A DNA stretch of 64,000 bases from Amoebidium appalachense (Eukaryota > Ichthyosporea). The translations under genes and the position numbers were made by a program. The notes under the pieces are model-generated. The model ran no database searches, was not told the DNA's origin, and saw nothing but the letters and a program-made list of their open reading frames with translations. The stretch spans positions 868,001 through 932,000 of the forward strand of contig CAVNZM010000007.1 in NCBI GenBank assembly GCA_963693365.1. The letters run 5' to 3'. Positions 57,069 to 64,000 of this stretch are shown here, one piece after another (within the stretch, counting starts at the first letter, position 1; every line of letters begins with the position of its first letter).

Positions 57069-57114
57069 GCCCGTTTTTCTCGGAGGGAAAGTTAATAAAC
57101 CCGAGAAAACGGGC
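57069..57114 (+). promoter_or_regulatory. 14-bp inverted repeat ending at a start codon
   Basis: The left arm at 57069-57083 (15 nt, one bulged T) pairs with 57101-57114 around a 17-nt loop. The right arm reads CCGAGAAAACGGGC, and the next base begins the ATG at 57115. Confidence 0.7.
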
Positions 57115-57482
57115 ATGACAACACACCCACGCCCCTCACGTCAGGTATCCGACCAGGACAAGGAATCAGATTGCTCACCATCACGAATTAGGTCATCCAT
57201 AAACACCATTAGTTCAAATGACGGAAACGAATCCAGCCCCTTAGCAAATCTAGAAGGGCCTTTTTCCCCTGCACGCACACACAGTGCAAGCAAATCACCC
57301 TCCGAGATTCACACCCCTAATAGAGACCCACACACGACCGCCCACAGCCAAATCACCAACCCCCGCAATCACCCCGCCATCAGCCAAACCACCAACCCCC
57401 CAACGCAAATCCACACCCGCAGCCCAAACTCCGACCCCACCACGCAAATCCACACCGGTACCCACAGCCCAACCACCGACCC
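57115..57482 (+). CDS. Candidate first exon of a Ser/Pro-rich protein
   Basis: From ATG 57115 the frame reads MTTHPRPSRQVSDQDKESDC, then SPSRIRSSINTISSNDG, NLEGPFSPARTHSASKSPSE and on to about 57300. After that another frame (TPTPPRKSTPVPTAQPPTR) looks more protein-like, so a frame slip near 57305 is possible. It ends at a donor-like CCC|gtgtgtg where a long GT tract begins. The composition resembles the RalGPS linker, but there is no domain and no confirmed partner exon. Confidence 0.35.
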
Positions 57483-57798
57483 GTGTGTGTGTGTGTGTAT
57501 GTGTTTGTTTGTGTGAGTGTGAGTGTGTGTGTGTGTGCAGTGTGCGTGCAGTGTATGTGTATGTGTGTGTGTGTGTGTGTGTGTACATGATGTGTGTGTG
57601 TGACGGTGTGTACATGTGTATGTGTGTTTGTCAGGGCTGATCAGTACGGGGGACGGGCGTGTACATGTGTGTGTGTATCATGATGTGTGTGTATGCCATG
57701 ATGTTTGATAGGGTGTGTGTCAGTGTGTGTGTACGGTGTGTGTCACAGTGTGTGTGTGTGTGTGTGTGTGTGTGTCTGTGGTGTGTGTGTGTGTGTGT

Positions 57799-57836
<38 letters not shown>

Positions 57837-58349
57837 TATGTGTGTGTGCGTCACGGTCACAGTGTGTGTGTGTCACGTGTGTGTGTGTCACGTGTGTTTG
57901 TTTGTGTGTCAGAGTGTGTGTGTGTGTTTGTGTGTGTGTGTGTTTGTGTGTGTGCTTGTACGTGAGTGTGTGTGTGCATGTGTGTGTGTGTGTTAACGTG
58001 TGTACATATGTGTGTGTGTGTCAGTCAGTCACGGTGGGTGTGTGTTACAGTGTGTGGCGAGCGTGTCCGTGTGGTGTGTGTGGGTGGGTGGGTGGGTGTA
58101 TGTGTGTGTGCTCTGTGTGTGTGTCACGTGTGTGTACTGGTATGGCAGTGTGTGACACGGTGTGTGCCGGTGTGTACGCTTGTACAACACTGTGTGTGTG
58201 TGCCACAGTGTCACTTCCGTGAGTATATACCATATGTGTGCCGTGTACATGTGTGTCTGTGTACGTGTGGGCCGGAGTACTAGCTGTGTGCGTGTCTGTG
58301 TACATGTGTGTGTGTGTGTGTACCACGGTGTGTGAAGGTGTGTGTGTGT

Positions 58350-58383
<34 letters not shown>

Positions 58384-58717
58384 CGTTGCCACACGTGCAC
58401 GAGCGCACACGTGCACGTGCACACACAACTTTTCACACACATGCACACAAACACACACGCGTGGACACACACACACACACCGCGCATACAAAAACAAACG
58501 GCACCGCACACAGGCACACACGCGCATGCGCACGCACGGGCACACACACACACACACACAAGTACACATGCGCACACATCGCGCGCGCATGCACACACAC
58601 ACACACACACACAAACACACACATGTACACACACACACGCACACACACACACACACACATGTACACACACACACGCACACACACACACATACATGTACAC
58701 ACACACACACACACTGT

Positions 58718-58749
<32 letters not shown>

Positions 58750-58785
58750 CACACAGTACGCACACACACATACACACACGAACAC

Positions 58786-58867
<82 letters not shown>

Positions 58868-58990
58868 CACACACAAACACACGCACACACACGCACACAC
58901 ACACACACATGTATACAGGCACGCACACACATACACGGACGCACACATAGCACACACACACACACACACCGTGGCACACACACACACGTG
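57483..58990. repeat. 1.5-kb GT-rich then CA-rich block
   Basis: GT-rich repeats with TCACGTGTG and TGTGTACATG interruptions fill 57483-58383. CA-rich repeats with TGTACACAC interruptions fill 58388-58990. The switch point is TCGTTGCCACAC near 58383. Confidence 0.95.
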
Positions 58991-59601
58991 GCGCCACTAC
59001 TTTGGAATATCCGTATCATGTGATGCCTATATACGTATGATATCATGGTTTACCACATGTGTTGTGTTATAATACGCAGCCATATGCATGGGGGCCGGGC
59101 GGGCCGGGGGGGGGGGGGCTTACCATGTCTTACCATGAAACCTCGGGAGGCTTACCATGAACCGAAATTTTGTTGGTATTTTCAAATGTTTCTGGGTATT
59201 TTTTACCGTAAAAACGGGGTTATGGTCGGGCTTGTCTCCCCCCAAACTGTTCAACTAGGGGGAGCAGTCCAACATCATCCACGGACTTTATCTGACCGTG
59301 TCAGGCTGCTTAAGTTCTAATTTATTGAATATATCATTAAGTATTGCATCTACTTCAGCTGATATTTATTAACCTAACAAAACCAACAATAAATGCACCG
59401 TAGTCGACCTTGACTGTATAGAAAAGGAAGCCTTAGTTTAGAAGCGGCGAAATAGGCTCATCGAATCTTCCGAGTTGATGGTGTATCGTCCAATCAATAT
59501 ACAACGATAGTTATCAGAGCCTGCTAACAGACCTTCTACGCAGAAAAAGTCACGGTGAGAAAACACCGGTGGCTCACTCTGCCAAACCAGTCCTGGCTGC
59601 G
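58991..59601. other. Unique DNA upstream of the TATA-driven ORF
   Basis: Poly-G lies at 59107-59118; otherwise the sequence is unique. TTACCATG recurs four times between 59120 and 59160. No exon is seen. Confidence 0.4.
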
Positions 59602-59609
59602 TATAAAAG
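59602..59609 (+). promoter_or_regulatory. TATA box
   Basis: TATAAAAG, flanked by GC-rich sequence on the 3' side, is the best TATA box I noticed in the window. It lies about 200 bp before the ATG at 59808, leaving room for a 5' UTR of about 170 nt. Confidence 0.45.
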
Positions 59610-59807
59610 GCTGGTTCCGCCCGGCGCAAGGCTCAGTTTGAAATCCCTTGATCTGACGCGAAAGGAAACGAAGACAAACCTGGATTGTGTGATTTGAGCA
59701 CCTTCCTAAAGGCTTTGTACAGACAATACCACTTTGAACTAAGGAAACCACCTAAGCTAAAAAAGAATCCACACAAAGCACAGTCTTGTAAAAACAACAA
59801 GAAGAAA

Positions 59808-60023
59808 ATGTGCAAAGCAAACGTTGCTGTTGCCCCCGTCTCTACCGTCGAGCCAGTGGGCAAGAACGGGCTTCTTCTGCGTGACTGCCCCCGCCCAGAG
59901 CGTGCTCTCCCACTCAAGCAGACATGGGACTTGGGCTTCGTGTCTGTCCAGCCTTCCATTGCCGATGACTATGAAGCACTACGCTCAGCATGCGAGAAGG
60001 CATATGATGTTTATGGGCGGTGA
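59808..60023 (+). CDS. Small ORF or first exon, unknown product
   Basis: Seventy-one codons from ATG 59808 read MCKANVAVAPVSTVEPVGKN, then GLLLRDCPRPERALPLK, QTWDLGFVSVQPSIADDYEA and LRSACEKAYDVYGR. They end at TGA 60021-60023, or at a possible donor CG|gtgaaa at 60020. The sequence is non-repetitive and has balanced amino-acid use, unlike nearby open frames. The frame is open upstream to about 59685 but without an ATG. I do not recognise the family. Confidence 0.45.
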   Translation: MCKANVAVAPVSTVEPVGKNGLLLRDCPRPERALPLKQTWDLGFVSVQPSIADDYEALRSACEKAYDVYGR

Positions 60024-61886
60024 AATCGGACAAAGAGAGGTGTACAGATGCAAATGTGCACGACAAGAGAGAGCACCAAAATATACGTTGATGAGCGAAT
60101 GGACACCTTTAAAATGGTGTTTGCAGATACAGTGATGTACAAAATACGCTGATTGTGACCGGCTGTTTTTTTTTTTTTTTTTTTAATTATCATGATAGAC
60201 ACTTGTTTCTCACAGCTTACAAAATACTCGCATAGCAGTTGTGCAGCAAGAGGTGGAGTGACCAGTGTGTATAACAGACTTAGGTCAGTAAGACTCGGTG
60301 ACTGCTACGCTATTCGATATGTCGTGAATGCACGTAGCACACATCTCTACACTACCACACATGTACATGACTGTTTTGGAGGTGGTGCTCGAAGGTCACA
60401 ATCTGTCTGGGAAAGATATGTGATGCCCCAGGCTGGCAAGATTTGTATATTATGTCTACGAAAATTTAGCTGCATTAATACACACGTCGGGGTTTCCCAA
60501 GCAGTATTTGATCGAAGCAACTAGAAACGACTGACAGTTTACATGGGAGGCCGCGTGCTTGCTCATGCAAATGCGTGCATGCGTGTGGGTTGAGGAGCAG
60601 CACGGAGCCCCCCTTTTCCCCTAACCCTCTTCCCCTCCTCCCCTCCTGCCCCCTCCACCCCTCTCCTATGGCCGCCACCACCACACCCACCCACCTAGTC
60701 TCTCTCTCTCTCCCCCCCCCCCCCCCCCCCCCCCCCACCTTCACCCCACCCTCTTGTGTGTGTGTCTGTATATCCTTCCCCCAGCCCCACCCAACCACCC
60801 ACCCACCCAAACCTCCTGTGTGTGTGACTGTGTATCCATGCATGTGTACGTACACGGTTTTGTGATGATGATGATGATGATGATGACGATGATGATGTGT
60901 GTGTGTGAATGTGTGTGTGTGTGTGCCAGTGTGTGTGTGCTTGCGTGTGCGTGCGTGTGCATGTGTGCGCACATGTGCGTGAGACTATGTTTCCGGAATA
61001 TGCAACCTCTCCAACCTCCTTCCCTTTATTCCTAATCACTCCCTCACCCTCCTAAACTTGTCTTGTTCTCGTTTATAGTATTTGTAGGTTACCCATATCA
61101 TGATATCACACTCGGTAACCCATTTTCATGATACCACACTAGGTACTGATAATATACGTGTTACACACAAAATGCATGCACATATCCGATAGTAGCACGC
61201 GGGCGCACACGCCAAACAGATTGCCTGCATGCCACTTGTGTTATGAAATGGGAGAACTTCTACCACCTCCCGAGGTGGTGCCTCATTTTCCTTCCTACCT
61301 CAGCAGAAATCCTTGCTAGTAATGACAATGCTTATCTGTGTGCGCGAAGTGACTGCTGCGAATTCGAAGAAGGAAGGCCGCAAAGAAAAAAGACTGCGGG
61401 CTGCGAAGAAGGAAGGAAAAATCGGCGTCGCCGTCGGCGAGCCGATTTAGCTCAGAGATGGCGCGTGACACCGTCAGTACGTGTCAGGGAGAACTTATTG
61501 CGGGGGCGGGGGGGGGGGGGGGGGGGGGGGGGGGGATATAGGTAGGTTGCATACTCCATAAGCAGTATAAATCTTGAACTTGTGAAGAGGATTCCGGGGA
61601 CTGAACTGGGCCATGTTGCGCTTTGTATGCCATAAATGACTGGCAGAGGCAGGGCAAATCGATGCAGCCGAATGAAACAGGTGTCCTATTTCCAGGCTGA
61701 ATTTACGTCAGATTTTGTTCCTACGACTCTTTGATGGCTCGCTCGTAAGGGTTTATGGTGGTGCCTGGAGTGACCCTGTGGTATTACCATGGGTGAAGGC
61801 GGCTCAAACCCAAGGCTCCTTTGATCTTGGATTGGTTTGTGTGTGTGTGTGTGTGCGTGCGTGCGTGTGTGCCGCGCGCCCGGGGG

Positions 61887-61933
<47 letters not shown>

Positions 61934-62097
61934 TGGGCTTCAGTTTTTTTTTTTTTGTTTTTTTTTGGGGGGGGGGGGGGGAGGGGGGGGGGGGGGGGGG
62001 GGTAAGGCACTGAATGTTTTGAAGGGGTGGATAACCATATATCGTTCGAGATTAGATAATGAATATTACCATGGGTAGCCCAAATCCTCACACCCCG

Positions 62098-62128
<31 letters not shown>

Positions 62129-62428
62129 TGCCCCTCCTCTTCATCCTGCGCCATCCCTTCCTGCCTCGTATTATCTCCCTCCCCTCCCACCCCCCTCTCT
62201 CCCTCCCTCCCCCACTTCCCCCCTATCCCTTGGCCTCCTCCTAGGCTACTAGTAGTTGACAGCGAGCGGCCCCCGCTGATGCCGCCTGATATTATCATTT
62301 CCCCCACCCCACCCCCCTCCCCCCCCCCCCCTTCCAATCCCCCCTCCCACAGGGGCCCTGCTCTCTCTCCCTCTACCGCCCCCTGAGGCATCATATCTGC
62401 CCCTTGAGGCCTCTCACGGCCCGGGCTG
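60024..62428. other. Unique and G/C-tract DNA without supported genes
   Basis: There is a T-run at 60164-60184, poly-C at 60713-60736, (GAT)n at 60863-60897 and (GT)n at 60899-60950. An imperfect 28-bp direct repeat around CATGATA.CACACT lies at 61100-61147. Poly-G tracts lie at 61502-61535, 61887-61931 and 61968-62002, with poly-C at 62099-62128. Several short open frames occur, but none has both splice signals and protein-like composition. Confidence 0.45.
61421..61446. other. Compact GC-rich hairpin
   Basis: ATCGGC and TCGCC on the left pair with GGCGA and GCCGAT on the right around a 3-nt GTC loop, with one bulged G. This gives 11 base pairs in 26 nt. It is flanked by purine-rich AAGAAGGAAGG sequence. 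Confidence 0.6.
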
Positions 62429-62532
62429 CTACACTTTGTTGCTCACTCGTTTCATACACTGTGGAAAAGTTTCCCATTCCTTGTTTGTCATTGGCAAACC
62501 ATGACTCTCCAGTCGATCCAAGGCCATGCCCA
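62429..62532 (-). CDS. Candidate terminal exon, unknown product
   Basis: On the minus strand an acceptor (cacttacag) precedes a phase-1 frame reading GMALDRLESHGLPMTNKEWE then TFPQCMKRVSNKV and a TAG stop. The mixture of charged and hydrophobic residues looks genuinely coding. Upstream exons should lie to the right, but none was identified before 64000. No family is recognised. Confidence 0.35.
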
Positions 62533-63524
62533 CTGTAAGTGTGCATGTGAGCACATCTGTCCTTAAACCGAAAAAGCCTATTTCCCTTATCTTCCATTTT
62601 TGCGTGTGGGGGCTCTTGTGCGTGTGTGTGTGTGTGTGTGACATAGCAGTGTGTGTGTGCTTGTGTGTTTGTGGGGTATTTGATGCTTTTTGTGTCCGTG
62701 CGTGTCAGCAATTACGTGAATATGATTGTGTGTCACGGTGTGTGTTTGCGCCGCATGCATGCAATGTCAGTATGATGTGCGGGCATTATTCACTGACATG
62801 GTGAACGGTTTGAGAATTGACTCAGCCATGCCTGAAACTGAGTCACTCTGCATTGTAACTGTCAGAAGAGTCTGAGTCGATTTGTGTGCATGAGGAGGTA
62901 TAGGAAAAAATGCTGCACAGAGGGAAAGCAAATATTTTTTTATTTTTTTTTATTTTTTGGGGGGGGGGGGAGGGAAAGGGGGAGGATGGGGAAGGGGGGT
63001 GGGGGGAGGGGAGGGGGGTAAAGTTTTTTTTTTTTTTTTCCCGGGGGAAGGGGGGAGGGGGGAGGGGGGGAGAGGGGGGGGGGGGGGGGAGGATCACATA
63101 ACTCCTAGGCCTGTTCACCGTTCATTAATATTACCATGATTAAGACCCAAGAACAGTGCGGGCAGTGGCAATGTTATATAGACCCACAAGAACCATGCCA
63201 GAAAGGACCCCCCCCATTCCCACTACCTCACCTCACCCTTATCACACAAGGATAGCAAAAAACTTTGCTGGTTTGATTTCTGCCTACTGCCACAGTGGGG
63301 AATATGGCACCTTCAGTCATATTTACTAGGCTGTTTGGCTTTTAGTACTTACAGTTTTGGGGCGGCATGTGCATGTGCCCGGGCGCGCGGGGAGGGGAGG
63401 GGGGGGGGGGGGGGAGGGGAGGGGGGAGAGGAGGGGGGGACAAAGGGGATATCAGGCCATAGGAGATAAGTTTACGGACCTCAATGAATCACCACCATAC
63501 ACACACAAACACACGCACACACTG

Positions 63525-63557
<33 letters not shown>

Positions 63558-63558
63558 G

Positions 63559-63635
<77 letters not shown>

Positions 63636-64000
63636 CCGTGCTGAATCGTATGGAGGCCAAACTTCCTGTAACGTCTCCGGTGTCCCCCCCCCTCCCCCCC
63701 TCTCCCCCCCCCCCCCCCCCCCCCACCGCCGGGCACTCTTCTCCCCTTGCTCGTGTGTTTCGGCTCACATTTAGGGTATTTTACATGCTCAGTGGATCTC
63801 TTGTGACGAAATAGGCAGCGGCTCCAAACTGGCTAAGTGCAGCCGGGGCCCCGGTTGGGTCGGGGAGGAGGATAGGATGGGGAAGAGGCTGGGGGAGAGG
63901 GGGGAGGGGGGGGGCAGGAGGGCGGAGTAGGGGGAGGGGGGCGGGAGTAGAGAGGGGTGGAAGAGTGGAGAGGGGAAAGGGGAGGCCAGGGGACGGGGAG
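62533..64000. other. Right-hand end: low complexity and unique DNA, no supported gene
   Basis: G-rich tracts at 62959-63020 and 63043-63090 carry T-runs at 62938-62958 and 63025-63039. There is G-rich sequence at 63390-63440, (CA)n at 63530-63632, poly-C at 63686-63724, and a G-rich end from 63850. Unique stretches at 62740-62935 and 63110-63370 show no exon. Confidence 0.4.

Overview
The window is eukaryotic nuclear DNA. Short exons with canonical GT-AG borders are separated by introns full of (CA)n/(GT)n, poly-C, C(n)A(n) and (CT)n tracts. The proteins that can be assembled are a short-chain dehydrogenase, an LCAT-family acyltransferase, an EGF/cbEGF adhesion-type protein with a Thr-rich stalk, and a RalGPS-type Ras-family exchange factor (Cdc25 domain plus C-terminal PH). 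RalGPS plus calcium-binding EGF modules point to a holozoan, either a unicellular relative of animals or an animal. The exact lineage cannot be read from the sequence. All exon models below were joined by eye from splice motifs, reading phase and protein-family fit; no transcript data were available.

Layout. At 448-3173 (minus) there is a 3'-truncated SDR gene in four exons. At 3174-3906 there is a shared divergent promoter region with a CRE and three CCAAT boxes. At 3907-14216 (plus) there is a complete ten-exon LCAT-like gene of 411 aa, with fifteen identical 47-bp repeats in its fifth intron. At 15923-18571 (plus) there is an EGF/cbEGF/mucin-like gene whose 5' end is not found and whose 3' end is frameshifted. 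At 18669-22090 there is low complexity followed by unique DNA upstream of the next gene. At 22091-50521 (plus) there is one 25-exon gene for a RalGPS-like protein of about 2,940 aa. Its Cdc25 and PH domains look like two genes because a stop codon overlaps the exon-11 donor, but phase and homology join them. Its intron 11 carries a 453-bp tandem array. From 50522 to the end, coding signal is sparse: a Ser-rich candidate first exon at 57115, a TATA-driven small ORF at 59808, and candidate minus-strand exons at 53847 and 62429.

How it fits together. The SDR and LCAT genes are divergent, share about 730 bp of promoter and both look lipid-metabolic, so co-regulation is possible (inference). The RalGPS gene stands apart. 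Its catalytic core has an acidic insertion of about 155 residues, and the linker to the PH domain is about 2,390 residues where animal RalGPS proteins have a few hundred. Across genes, (GT)n tends to lie just after donors and (CA)n just before acceptors on the coding strand, which could let introns fold so that their ends meet.
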